Assembly (NCBI RefSeq): GCF_017813335.1
Contig: NZ_JAGIYY010000003.1
Coordinates: 186,001 to 250,000 of the forward strand
Length of the DNA stretch: 64,000 bases
Direction: 5' to 3'
Source of the DNA: Tianweitania sediminis
Lineage (GTDB): Bacteria; Pseudomonadota; Alphaproteobacteria; Rhizobiales; Rhizobiaceae
Both the position numbers and the translations under genes were made by a program. Of this stretch, positions 1 to 7,153 are shown in pieces. The first letter of the stretch is position 1. Each line of letters begins with the position of its first letter. A model generated the notes under the pieces. It did not search any database and was not told the DNA's origin. It saw only the letters and a program-made list of their open reading frames with translations.

Positions 1-260
1 GCGATCGACTGCATTCTGCATTAGCTACTGCTTGATCCGACCTGCTCGATCCGTTGGCAGGCACGCTGGCAGTCGGCTTTGTCAGCCGAACAGCCGCCGT
101 GTCCCCTCTCGGAGGGGAGCCTTGCTAAGAGATCCCGTCCGCCTCCAGCGGGAGTGCATCCCTGGTGGAGACCTACAATGGCGCGCTAACTTCGCGGCCA
201 AAGCAGAAGGGGAGCGCCACAGCGCTCCCCTCAGGTCGTCCCGTAAAGGGATCCGATATT
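1..260. other. Gene-free left edge with tandem hairpins
   Basis: I find no convincing gene here. The stretch holds several short inverted repeats: a 6-bp stem TCGGCT/AGCCGA at about 73-89, a CCCCTC/GAGGGG stem at 103-117, and a GGGGAGCGC/GCGCTCCCC stem at 209-230. Short reading frames exist but look like shadows. It could be the 3' flank of opgC plus part of an unseen gene or RNA to the left. I tested tRNA, SRP RNA and common riboswitch cores by eye and none fits. Confidence 0.4.
209..230 (-). terminator. Hairpin downstream of opgC-like gene
   Basis: A perfect 9-bp stem (GGGGAGCGC and GCGCTCCCC) with a CACA loop lies about 30 bases past the stop codon of the leftward acyltransferase gene. 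On the minus strand it is followed by a mixed TTCTGCTTT rather than a clean T run, so it is a weak or Rho-assisted terminator candidate, or a 3'-end stabiliser. Confidence 0.45.
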
Positions 261-1478
261 TCAGCGGCGCTTGGTGCGCGCCGGCAGCGGCACCAGCGCG
301 GCATCGGAGGGAATGCCCGCGTCGTTCGGCGTCCTGCTTGCCGCTTTCGCACTCTTCTGAAGACCCTTGTACCAGTCGAGATAGAAGGCCAGCGCAAACT
401 GCAGCGCGATGCCCGTTCCAATCAGGAGCGTGTCGAGGAGAAGGCTGTCCGGGCGCGAAATCTTGATGGTTTGGGCAGCCATGGACAGCAAGGTCCCGGC
501 CACGAACACCGGCAGGGAATTGCGGCCGAGGCTCGCCAATGGATGGCTTTCCTTCAGGCGGGCCAACTGCGACAGGCCCGGGATCGCGATGATGAGGTAG
601 CTCAAGGCAACGACATGCAGAAGGCGTGGCAATGAGAGGTAAGTCTTGTCAAAGCCTGTCAGAACCGCGGGCAGCCCCAACGAGGTGTCGATGCCCCACA
701 AGGGGACTCGCACCCAAAGGAAGGAAAGCAGCAGGTACCCGGCCGCCGCAGCGACCAGCGGGACTGTCACGGGGATGCGGCCGCCGCGGCGCACATGCAG
801 CATGCCGGCGATGCCGATGGCAAACAGGAACTGCCAGCTGAAGGGGTTCAGGAACCAGACGCCCGCTGTCGGGTAGTTCACGGGAGCAACCTGATAGACG
901 CCAGCCAGCAGCCAGAGAGTTCCCGATACCGCGACCATCAGGCCCAGGCTCAGAGTGCTCAGCCAGAGCATCACTGGCAAGAGCAGCATGACCACTGCAT
1001 ACATGGACAGGATGTTGTTGTAGCCGAGCTGGTGGCCCAGCGTGACGAGGCCGAGCAGAGCCCGCGCGGGATCGTCAATGATCGTTTCGATGTTGATCTG
1101 GGCGAGCAGTGCGGGGTTGTTCAGGAGTTGAGAGCCCAGCACGAAAATCGCTATCGTGGCGAGCGCCGTCATGATCTGGGTGATGTAAAGCACGCCCGCG
1201 CGCCGAAGCGCCTTCAAGGACATGAGTAGTCGAGTCCCGGCAATGAACTTGCCGCCATAAGCCAACCCCACGGCGATGCCCGAGATCAACACAAACGCTT
1301 CCGCAGAATCGGAGAAGCCGAAATTCTTGTGCGTGGCGTTCTCGTAAATGGTGCCGGGCACATGATTGATGAAGATCGTGAGCAGAGCCAGCGCGCGAAA
1401 CACGTCAATCCGCGTGTCACGGCCTGCCGGCACAATTGAGGTCGTAAGCGGATCAGGTTTCATGACTTTTAAAAGCAT
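261..1478 (-). CDS. OpgC-domain membrane acyltransferase
   Basis: This 405-residue integral membrane protein has about ten hydrophobic segments and the OpgC-family opening RDTRIDVFRALALL, followed by a conserved NHVPG (about residues 20-43). OpgC proteins are inner-membrane acyltransferases that place succinyl groups on osmoregulated periplasmic glucans; the wider family also modifies other envelope polysaccharides. No glucan backbone genes (opgG/opgH or ndvB) are visible, so the exact acceptor is inferred. The C-terminal tail (about residues 370-405) is hydrophilic and basic. The ATG at 1478 is used, but an ATG at 1463 (MKPDPLTT) is equally possible because neither has a strong ribosome binding site. 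The gene is transcribed away from the dipeptidase gene, with which it shares an intergenic region of about 170 bases. Confidence 0.8.
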   Translation of the reverse strand: MLLKVMKPDPLTTSIVPAGRDTRIDVFRALALLTIFINHVPGTIYENATHKNFGFSDSAEAFVLISGIAVGLAYGGKFIAGTRLLMSLKALRRAGVLYITQIMTALATIAIFVLGSQLLNNPALLAQINIETIIDDPARALLGLVTLGHQLGYNNILSMYAVVMLLLPVMLWLSTLSLGLMVAVSGTLWLLAGVYQVAPVNYPTAGVWFLNPFSWQFLFAIGIAGMLHVRRGGRIPVTVPLVAAAAGYLLLSFLWVRVPLWGIDTSLGLPAVLTGFDKTYLSLPRLLHVVALSYLIIAIPGLSQLARLKESHPLASLGRNSLPVFVAGTLLSMAAQTIKISRPDSLLLDTLLIGTGIALQFALAFYLDWYKGLQKSAKAASRTPNDAGIPSDAALVPLPARTKRR

Positions 1479-1646
1479 CTTCTAAGCAATGGTTCCGGCC
1501 TCCTGGCGAAACACCGGGACCTGCGACAACAGCGCTTTCAGGGTGAGCGGTGGAACCTGACCTCCGCCTGAATGCCCTGTTCATGATGCTTGGGTCTTGA
1601 CCCCGGCCCCACATGCCCCGATCAATCGGGCGGCTGCGGAGACGAC

Positions 1647-2699
1647 ATGCAACAGATATTCGACGGACATAACGACCTGCTTTTGCGCTTGTGGCGAGGG
1701 CAGCAAGCGGGGCGCGATCCCCTTAAGGAATTCGCCCGCGCCAACGGAACGGCTCATATCGATCTGCAAAAAGCAGGGGCCGGCGGTTTAGCCGGGGGCT
1801 TTTGCGCGATCTATGTGCCGTCCGGGGATGTTTCGTTTGGCAGGCCCGATGCCCGGGGGCATTACATGACCCCGGCAGCGGCGCCGATCCCCCAGGCGGG
1901 CGCGCTGGAGGTGACGATTGCGCAGATGGATGTCCTGCAAAGGCTTGCGCAGGCCGATCTTCTGACCATCTGCACGTCGGTCGCGGCCATCCAATCAGCC
2001 ATGGCAGAGGGCCGGTTTGCGGCGATCGCCCACATCGAGGGGGCCGAAGCGCTTGATGCGGACCTGTCTGGCCTGCAGACCCTTTATGCAGCCGGGCTGC
2101 GCTCCATCGGCCCCGTGTGGAGCCGCAACAACATCTTTGGACACGGCGTTCCGTTTGCCTATCCGTCCTCGCCCGACGCGGGGCCTGGCCTCACCGAAGC
2201 CGGAAAATCGCTTGTGCGCGCCTGCAACGAATTGGGTATCATGGTCGACCTCTCGCACATTACCGAGCAAGGCTTCTGGGACGTGGCAAGGATCAGCGAT
2301 GCGCCGCTTGTCGCCACGCACTCGAATGCCCATGCCATCACGCCGGTTGCGCGCAACCTGACGGACAAGCAACTGGCTGCAATCAAGGACACAGGTGGAG
2401 TGGTCGGCCTCAACTTTGCCGTCGCTTTTCTGCGCGAGGATGGGCAGGAGCGTTCCGACACTGGAATTGCGACGATGATCCGGCACATCGACCACATGGT
2501 CGAGCAGGTGGGGATCGAGGGCGTCGCTCTGGGTTCTGATTTCGATGGGGCAATGATCCCGGCCGAGATCGGTTCAGCGGCAGGCCTTCCCAAGCTGGTG
2601 GAGGGCCTGCGGCTTGCCGGCTACAGCGCCGAGGACATGGACAAGATCTGCTTCGGCAACTGGCTGCGGGTGCTGCGCACAACCTGGCGCAAGGCCTGA
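1647..2699 (+). CDS. M19 membrane-type dipeptidase (renal dipeptidase family)
   Basis: A 350-residue peptidase of family M19, which hydrolyses dipeptides (often with a D-residue at the C-terminal side) using a binuclear zinc centre. Visible family signatures are DGHND near the N-terminus (metal-binding His8 and Asp10), the bridging glutamate in HIEGAEAL, the histidines in LSHITEQ and ATHSNAHAI, and the late GSDFDG motif. There is no signal peptide, so it is probably cytoplasmic, as is common for bacterial members. The start is set at the ATG after GGAGACGAC, not at the upstream in-frame codon at 1590, because homology begins at QQIFDGHND. It converges on the metalloprotease gene with only four bases between the stop codons. 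Confidence 0.9.
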   Translation: MQQIFDGHNDLLLRLWRGQQAGRDPLKEFARANGTAHIDLQKAGAGGLAGGFCAIYVPSGDVSFGRPDARGHYMTPAAAPIPQAGALEVTIAQMDVLQRLAQADLLTICTSVAAIQSAMAEGRFAAIAHIEGAEALDADLSGLQTLYAAGLRSIGPVWSRNNIFGHGVPFAYPSSPDAGPGLTEAGKSLVRACNELGIMVDLSHITEQGFWDVARISDAPLVATHSNAHAITPVARNLTDKQLAAIKDTGGVVGLNFAVAFLREDGQERSDTGIATMIRHIDHMVEQVGIEGVALGSDFDGAMIPAEIGSAAGLPKLVEGLRLAGYSAEDMDKICFGNWLRVLRTTWRKA

Positions 2700-2703
2700 A
2701 AGA

Positions 2704-4056
2704 TCAGGCCATCACCCAGTAGCCGTTCTGGAGATCGGCGTTCGACAAGCCGACATATTCCTCCAGCTGGGTGAACTGAACGAGCACGTCGGCGCGGTCC
2801 ATGGTGGCGGCGGCGAGCGCATCCGTCCAGTAATCGATGCCGGCGCCTTCTCCTTCACGACCAAGGACGTTGCGGTACAGTTGGGAAACAAAATCGAGAT
2901 CCGTGATCCAGGCACCGTATGTATCTTCGAACTCGTCGCTGCCGATGAACATGGCTGCAGCATCATGCAGGGTCTGGTCGTTGTTGAGCCAGGCTAAGGT
3001 CCAGTAGCGGAGGCCGTCCTCGTCAGGCGTGCGCGAAAACGCACCGCCGTAAAGCCGATAGGCCGCGTCCGCGTTGCTGCTGTCGAAGTCGAACAACAGC
3101 GTGCCATCCGCGAACTCTACCCGCTCCACCGAGGTCAACGTGTCGATCCGCCCGCCGCCGGAAATCTGCGCGACGTCGCCGGCGAAGCTGATCGCGTAGG
3201 CCGAACGTGCTCCGTCATAGAAGGCAACATCGTAGCCTAGCTTGCCGTCGAGGACGTTGCGGGTGCCAGCAGCGTCAACGCCGCGCATGTCAAACGTGTC
3301 CGACGCGTTGTTGCCAACGAAATTGTCGCTGCCGGCGGTGTTGACGAAGTCGTTGCCACGGATCGTCGCGACGCCCATGTCGCGCAGCATGGCGAGGTTC
3401 AGATCACTCACATAGCTGCGATAGCCGAAGGTCACGGCGGGATACATGATGTCCCTTCCGAGATCGAAGGGCGCTCCCATATGCGCCAGGCTGCCGTAGG
3501 CGAGCGGCACGGGACCGCCGAACTCAGCAATTGCCTCCTCGCCGGTGAAGTAGATTTTCCCGTCGGGTGCAGCAAAGATCAGCCGATCCATCGGAACCGT
3601 GTATCCCGGGTTTTCGCCGGTGAGGTCGTCCGAGAAGGTCATGAACCCGATCGTATGCAGCAGTTCATGAACCGTGACTGCTATCGCGTCGATGCTCAAG
3701 GAGGGCACGTCGTTACCGCTCCAAGGGGTCTGGTCAAAGAACAGGTCAGAAAGGTTCGTGGCGTTGAAGGTGACGAAGGCGTCGATTGCCCCTGCAACTT
3801 CGCGACCCGAGATCGCTTCAATCATGCCTGGCTGGGCGTAGGTTTCTCCGCGTCCATCCAGCGGGAGAAAATCGGAACTGGCTTGAGCGATCGTACCTTC
3901 GTTGTCGAGCTCATAAAGGCTTGCGACGACATCGAAGTTGATCGGGTTGATCAACAGGCTGTTGATATAGTCGATGCTGAACTTGAGGTACTTCTCCAGC
4001 TGAACGCGCTGCGAGACAGAGCTTGTACCGATGTTGTCCCAGATGATCGAAGTCAC
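2704..4056 (-). CDS. Secreted metalloprotease-like protein with DUF4214 and RTX-like segment
   Basis: A 450-residue acidic protein. It carries HELLHTIGF at 130-138 (zinc ligands His130 and His134, catalytic Glu131). The residue that would be the third ligand in serralysins is Thr140, while His192 followed by a DIMYP Met-turn-like motif at 202-206 suggests a leishmanolysin-like (M8-type) arrangement. A short run of degenerate RTX-like nonapeptides (GNDFVNTAGSDNF and after, about 224-250) follows. The C-terminal third has two DUF4214-type units (RLYGGAFSRTPDEDG and QLYRNVLGREGEGAG). There is no N-terminal signal peptide, and this layout is typical of type I secretion substrates. No type I exporter genes are in the window. 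The start is GTG at 4056 with GGGAGCG upstream. Substrate is unknown. Confidence 0.75.
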   Translation of the reverse strand: MTSIIWDNIGTSSVSQRVQLEKYLKFSIDYINSLLINPINFDVVASLYELDNEGTIAQASSDFLPLDGRGETYAQPGMIEAISGREVAGAIDAFVTFNATNLSDLFFDQTPWSGNDVPSLSIDAIAVTVHELLHTIGFMTFSDDLTGENPGYTVPMDRLIFAAPDGKIYFTGEEAIAEFGGPVPLAYGSLAHMGAPFDLGRDIMYPAVTFGYRSYVSDLNLAMLRDMGVATIRGNDFVNTAGSDNFVGNNASDTFDMRGVDAAGTRNVLDGKLGYDVAFYDGARSAYAISFAGDVAQISGGGRIDTLTSVERVEFADGTLLFDFDSSNADAAYRLYGGAFSRTPDEDGLRYWTLAWLNNDQTLHDAAAMFIGSDEFEDTYGAWITDLDFVSQLYRNVLGREGEGAGIDYWTDALAAATMDRADVLVQFTQLEEYVGLSNADLQNGYWVMA

Positions 4057-4158
4057 GTCGCGCTCCCGCTGCAGGCTGGCTTGGGATGAAAACTGCTGTG
4101 AAGAAGGAATACCCAGCGGAGCTTTCCACAGCCTTAAGCGAAGCGCGTGGTCGCAAGC

Positions 4159-4449
4159 TCAGTCGAAGATGCGGTCGCCCTGTTCGTCCACCATCTGCCG
4201 CCCCTTGGCGAGCGCGACGTCCGCGGCCGTGTTGATGTCGGTGAAGCGGTCGGCGCGGATGAAGCGATGCTGCTTCAAAGCGCCCTCGACTTCGCGCAAC
4301 ACCACTCCGCAGGTCTGGTACTCGCCACCCTCCTTGTACGGGGTCGCCTTGATGGTGAAGCCCTTGTGCTCGATCTCCTTGACCGGGCCCGCTTCCGCGG
4401 CTGGCTTGGAGCGAGATTCGCCGCCAAACAGCTTCTTCAGAAATAACAT
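4159..4449 (-). CDS. HlyU-family protein
   Basis: A 96-residue protein matching the HlyU domain family (DUF-type regulator, not the ArsR-type Vibrio HlyU). The body from about residue 25 (IEHKGFTIKATPYKEGG, then YQTCGVV) and the ending (AADVALAKGRQMVDEQGD) are characteristic. The first 20 residues (FLKKLFGGE, then a Lys/Ala/Pro linker) are an amphipathic, low-complexity lead. The function of the alphaproteobacterial family is poorly defined and a DNA-binding role should not be assumed. The ATG at 4449 is preceded by AGGAG. It is transcribed in the same direction as the metalloprotease but separated from it by about 100 bases. Confidence 0.75.
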   Translation of the reverse strand: MLFLKKLFGGESRSKPAAEAGPVKEIEHKGFTIKATPYKEGGEYQTCGVVLREVEGALKQHRFIRADRFTDINTAADVALAKGRQMVDEQGDRIFD

Positions 4450-4518
4450 GGCGGGCTCTCCTGGCGATCAGCGCTGATGTCTCACCTAGCGCATCCCCAC
4501 TCCCGCATCCAGCGCCCC

Positions 4519-4944
4519 TCAGTCGCGTTGCAGGTGCAGCACGATCTCACGGCGGTGGGGCGCCTGCCGATGCTCGAAAAGGTAGAGGCCTTGCCAGGTG
4601 CCGAGCGCAAGCCGCCCGTGGGTGACGGGCACGGAGATCGACACGGCAGTCAGAGCCGATTTGATGTGCGCCGGCATATCGTCGGGGCCTTCCAGCCGAT
4701 GAACCAGGTAATCCATCGATGGATGATCGGCCGGTGGAACGAGCCTGGCGAAGAAGGCATCGAGGTCTCGGCGCACGTCAGGATCGGCATTCTCCTGGAT
4801 CAGGAGCGAACAGGACGTGTGGCGGACGAACAGCGTCAGCACGCCGGTTTCGATGCCTGAGTCTGAAACGAAGTCGGTTGCCTCGCGCGTGAACTCGTAG
4901 AGCCCTGCACCGCGCGAAGCGATGGTGATGGTGGTTTGCGGCAT
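4519..4944 (-). CDS. YjbQ family protein (secondary thiamine-phosphate synthase-like)
   Basis: A 141-residue member of the UPF0047/YjbQ family, a compact beta-rich trimeric fold. Signatures are LFVRHTSCSLLIQENADPDVR, whose histidine, threonine and serine line the putative active site, then HPSMDYLVHR and LGTWQGLYLFEHR near the C-terminus. E. coli YjbQ has weak thiamine phosphate synthase activity, but the physiological role is uncertain. The start is the ATG at 4944 (MPQTTITI); an upstream in-frame ATG at 5013 lies inside the neighbouring VOC gene and adds non-conserved residues. It follows the VOC gene on the same strand with a 43-base gap, so the two may be cotranscribed. Confidence 0.85.
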   Translation of the reverse strand: MPQTTITIASRGAGLYEFTREATDFVSDSGIETGVLTLFVRHTSCSLLIQENADPDVRRDLDAFFARLVPPADHPSMDYLVHRLEGPDDMPAHIKSALTAVSISVPVTHGRLALGTWQGLYLFEHRQAPHRREIVLHLQRD

Positions 4945-4987
4945 GACAATCCTGCTGGTGTTCCACCGAGCAGGTAGCATCCAAGCC

Positions 4988-5413
4988 TCAGTTGGCCACA
5001 GCTTCCGGCGCAAACTGTGCGAGAAACTCGGCAGAAGGCGGGATCTGCTTGATGACGTCGATCAAAACGCCGTTGGGGTCGCGGGTGATGAAGTGGCGCT
5101 GACCGAAATCCTCGTCGCGCAACGAGCGCAGGATCGGGAGACCTTCGGCAGAAAGCTGGTCGTGGATGCCATCCACGTCCTCGACTTCGAAGTTGATCAG
5201 CACGCCGGAAGCGCGGCCCCTGCCCTCCGCCGGTATTGTTTCATGATCGCCCTGAAGGATGGCGAGGTTCACGCCGGGATCTTCGTGGGACTGGAGATGA
5301 ACATACCAGTCGCTTTCAAACAGCGGCTTGAAGCGGAAGTGGCGGGTGTAGAACCCCGCGGTGGTAGCCACGTCATCCACCATCAGAACAGGATAGTAGC
5401 TGGTCGTCTTCAT
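4988..5413 (-). CDS. VOC superfamily (glyoxalase/bleomycin resistance-like) protein
   Basis: A 141-residue single-module vicinal-oxygen-chelate protein. It shows the paired beta-alpha-beta-beta-beta layout: [21 protein letters not shown] at the start, [11 protein letters not shown] in the middle, and [16 protein letters not shown] at the end. Members include glyoxalases, dioxygenases and antibiotic-binding proteins; the ligand here is not predictable. The ATG at 5413 follows GGAGACAAGGAC; an upstream ATG at 5452 lies in the operator region and is rejected. The gene is divergent from a TetR gene and the 71-base gap holds two related palindromes, so it is very probably repressed by that regulator in response to a small molecule. 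Confidence 0.85.
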   Translation of the reverse strand: MKTTSYYPVLMVDDVATTAGFYTRHFRFKPLFESDWYVHLQSHEDPGVNLAILQGDHETIPAEGRGRASGVLINFEVEDVDGIHDQLSAEGLPILRSLRDEDFGQRHFITRDPNGVLIDVIKQIPPSAEFLAQFAPEAVAN

Positions 5414-5437
5414 GTCCTTGTCTCCATCCGTTTCGAT

Positions 5438-5454
5438 ACATACACTCTGCATGC
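5438..5454. promoter_or_regulatory. Second, weaker copy of the TetR operator
   Basis: ACATACACTCTGCATGC matches the upstream-of-tetR palindrome at 13 of 17 positions. Its centre is 30 bases from the centre of the perfect site, close to three helical turns, so two repressor dimers could sit on nearly the same face of the helix. It lies 24 bases before the VOC gene start codon, where it would block that gene's transcription. Confidence 0.5.
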
Positions 5455-5467
5455 AACTGGGTTAGTA

Positions 5468-5484
5468 ACATACAGGCTGTATGT
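5468..5484. promoter_or_regulatory. Perfect palindromic operator for the TetR regulator
   Basis: ACATACAGGCTGTATGT is an exact 8-bp inverted repeat around one central G and ends directly against the tetR start codon at 5485. A perfect palindrome of this size between a TetR gene and a divergent gene is the usual operator arrangement of the family. Binding here would give negative autoregulation. That this regulator binds it is inferred from position and symmetry. Confidence 0.7.
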
Positions 5485-6066
5485 ATGCAACAGGAAAGAC
5501 GCCGGCAGCAGGACCGGACGGACGGAACGCGGGCAGCGCTGCTCGAGGCGGGCCGCATGCTTTTCGTGGAGAAAGGGTTTGCCGGCACGTCGACGCCGGA
5601 GCTTGTCGCAGCGACCGGTCTGACGCGCGGCGCGCTCTACCACCATTATGCCGACAAGCGTGCCTTGTTCGCCGCAGTCGTGGAGCGGGAAGCGCAAGCG
5701 GCGGCCGAGGCGATCGAGACGATGCCATCGGTGAACGCGCCGTTGGATGCGCTACGGGTCGGCAGCCGTGTTTATCTGGAAGCGATGAGCGTGCCTGGCC
5801 GCACGCGGCTTCTGTTGCTCGATGGCCCGGCTGTCCTCGGGCTGAGCGAGATGGATGAGATCCATGCCCGACACGGCAACCGCACCCTGCGCCAGGGTTT
5901 GGAAGCCGCAATGGAAAGCGGCGCCATCCGGCGTTTGCCACTCGCTGTGACAACGGAAATGCTCGGCGCTTTGTTCGACAGGGCCGCGCTGTCGGTCGCG
6001 CAGGGTGCCAGCCTTGAGGACGCGCTTGCAGTGGTGAGCGCCGTTCTGGACGGTTTGCGGGCTTAG
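5485..6066 (+). CDS. TetR/AcrR family transcriptional repressor
   Basis: A 193-residue one-component regulator. The N-terminal helix-turn-helix runs from about residue 12 to 60, with the family pattern FVEKGFAGTSTPELVAATGLTRGALYHHYADKRALF. The remainder is an alpha-helical ligand-binding and dimerisation domain. It probably controls itself and the divergent VOC gene through the two palindromes in the 71-base gap. The ATG directly abuts the perfect operator, leaving no room for a standard ribosome binding site between them, so translation may be leaderless-like or weak. Its stop codon overlaps the converging LysE gene's stop (6063-6066). Confidence 0.88.
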   Translation: MQQERRRQQDRTDGTRAALLEAGRMLFVEKGFAGTSTPELVAATGLTRGALYHHYADKRALFAAVVEREAQAAAEAIETMPSVNAPLDALRVGSRVYLEAMSVPGRTRLLLLDGPAVLGLSEMDEIHARHGNRTLRQGLEAAMESGAIRRLPLAVTTEMLGALFDRAALSVAQGASLEDALAVVSAVLDGLRA

Positions 6067-6674
6067 CGTTCTGTCAGGGCCAGCTTCGCGCCCAGCGCCA
6101 CAAAAGCTGCAGCGAAAGTGCGTCGCATCCAGGCCATCACCTTGGCATTGCCGATCACCCGCGCCCGCAACGCTGCGGCAAATAATCCATACAAAGCGAA
6201 GATCACGAACGTAGCCACCATAAAGATTGCGCTGAGCTCCAGCATGCGCAGAAGCGCATAACGCTCGTCCACCGCGATGAACTGAGGCAGGAACGCGACA
6301 AAGAAGATCGATAGCTTCGGATTCAGAATGTTGAGCACAACTCCGTCGATCACCACCTGCTTTGCCGAGCGGTGATCGGCAGACGCGTTGATCTTCATGG
6401 CGCCGCGCTCTTTCAGCGTTTGCCAGGCCATGTAGAGAAGGTAAGCGACGCCCGCATATTTCACGATCTCGAACAAAAGGGCACTCGTGTGCAAGAGTGC
6501 AGCGAGCCCTGTGAGGGCCGCAACCATGTGGGGAACGATGCCAAGCGTGCAGGCGAACGCAGCTGGGATGCTTGCCCGACTGCCACGGGAGAGGCCTGCG
6601 GCAATCGTGTACACCGCGCCGGTTCCTGGTGACGCAACGATGATCAGCGTGGTCAGGATGAACTCGATGGACAT
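6063..6674 (-). CDS. LysE/RhtB family translocator
   Basis: A 203-residue inner-membrane exporter with about six hydrophobic segments. The opening hydrophobic helix with SPGTGAVYT, the central NILNPKLSIFFVAFLPQF and the positively charged loop before it are typical of the LysE/RhtB/CadD superfamily, which exports amino acids and derivatives such as homoserine, threonine or cysteine metabolites. The substrate cannot be read from sequence. The gene is convergent with tetR and overlaps its stop codon by a few bases; no promoter-side link to the TetR operators is seen, because the LysE start is about 70 bases from the next gene on the same strand. Confidence 0.87.
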   Translation of the reverse strand: MSIEFILTTLIIVASPGTGAVYTIAAGLSRGSRASIPAAFACTLGIVPHMVAALTGLAALLHTSALLFEIVKYAGVAYLLYMAWQTLKERGAMKINASADHRSAKQVVIDGVVLNILNPKLSIFFVAFLPQFIAVDERYALLRMLELSAIFMVATFVIFALYGLFAAALRARVIGNAKVMAWMRRTFAAAFVALGAKLALTER

Positions 6675-6742
6675 GCAAACCCGCCCCCTTCAGTGCTTGA
6701 AGCAAGCAGATCAGACGCCTTTCCAACCGTCAATCAGTCAGG

Positions 6743-7024
6743 TCACCCGATGCGGTGGCAGCCGAAACGGCCGCGGATCCGCTCGTTGACGAAACGGCCC
6801 GGTGACGGCGCAATCAGCAGCGCTTCATGCAGGAAAGGCGGCACATCAGCGTAGCGGTACAAGCCGCCTCCGATGAACTTCACATCCAGCATGCGGGTGT
6901 CGGGATCGTAGCCAACTTCATGGATGCTCGTCGACCGGATTGGCTGGCGCCGGATGCGCGGCACCGCACCTCTGAGGCGTGGCGCACGTTGGGGAAGAGG
7001 AGCAGGCATCGTGTTGATCCGCAT
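6743..7024 (-). CDS. KTSC domain protein
   Basis: A 93-residue protein whose second half is a KTSC domain: STSIHEVGYDPDTRMLDVKF, then GGLYRYADVP and FVNERIRGRF. KTSC domains are small, often found fused to lysyl-tRNA synthetase-like or other enzymes, and their function is not settled. The first 30 residues are proline- and arginine-rich and probably disordered. The start is the ATG at 7024, which has GGGGAGACTC in front; a TTG at 7036 in frame is part of that ribosome binding region. It is followed on the same strand by the LysE gene. Confidence 0.7.
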   Translation of the reverse strand: MRINTMPAPLPQRAPRLRGAVPRIRRQPIRSTSIHEVGYDPDTRMLDVKFIGGGLYRYADVPPFLHEALLIAPSPGRFVNERIRGRFGCHRIG

Positions 7025-7104
7025 GAGTCTCCCCAAGCGAATCCACGGGATTCCGCAGTGTTCCAGGCTGAGTCAGAAGGTCGCAGCAACCACAAACAAG
7101 CAAA

Positions 7105-7130
7105 AGCCCGGCCGATGGTCTGGCCGGGCT
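7105..7130 (-). terminator. Rho-independent terminator of rpoD
   Basis: On the minus strand the stem AGCCCGGCCA/CGGCCGGGCT closes a short loop and runs into TTTTGCTTG. It begins 24 bases after the rpoD stop codon, in the correct orientation. Confidence 0.8.
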
Positions 7131-7153
7131 CTCTGGAATCTCCTCGGAACCGC

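Noticed and set aside
5752-6726. 324-residue Cys/Arg-rich frame opposite tetR and alongside lysE
   Set aside because: Overlaps two clearly real genes and lacks any family features.
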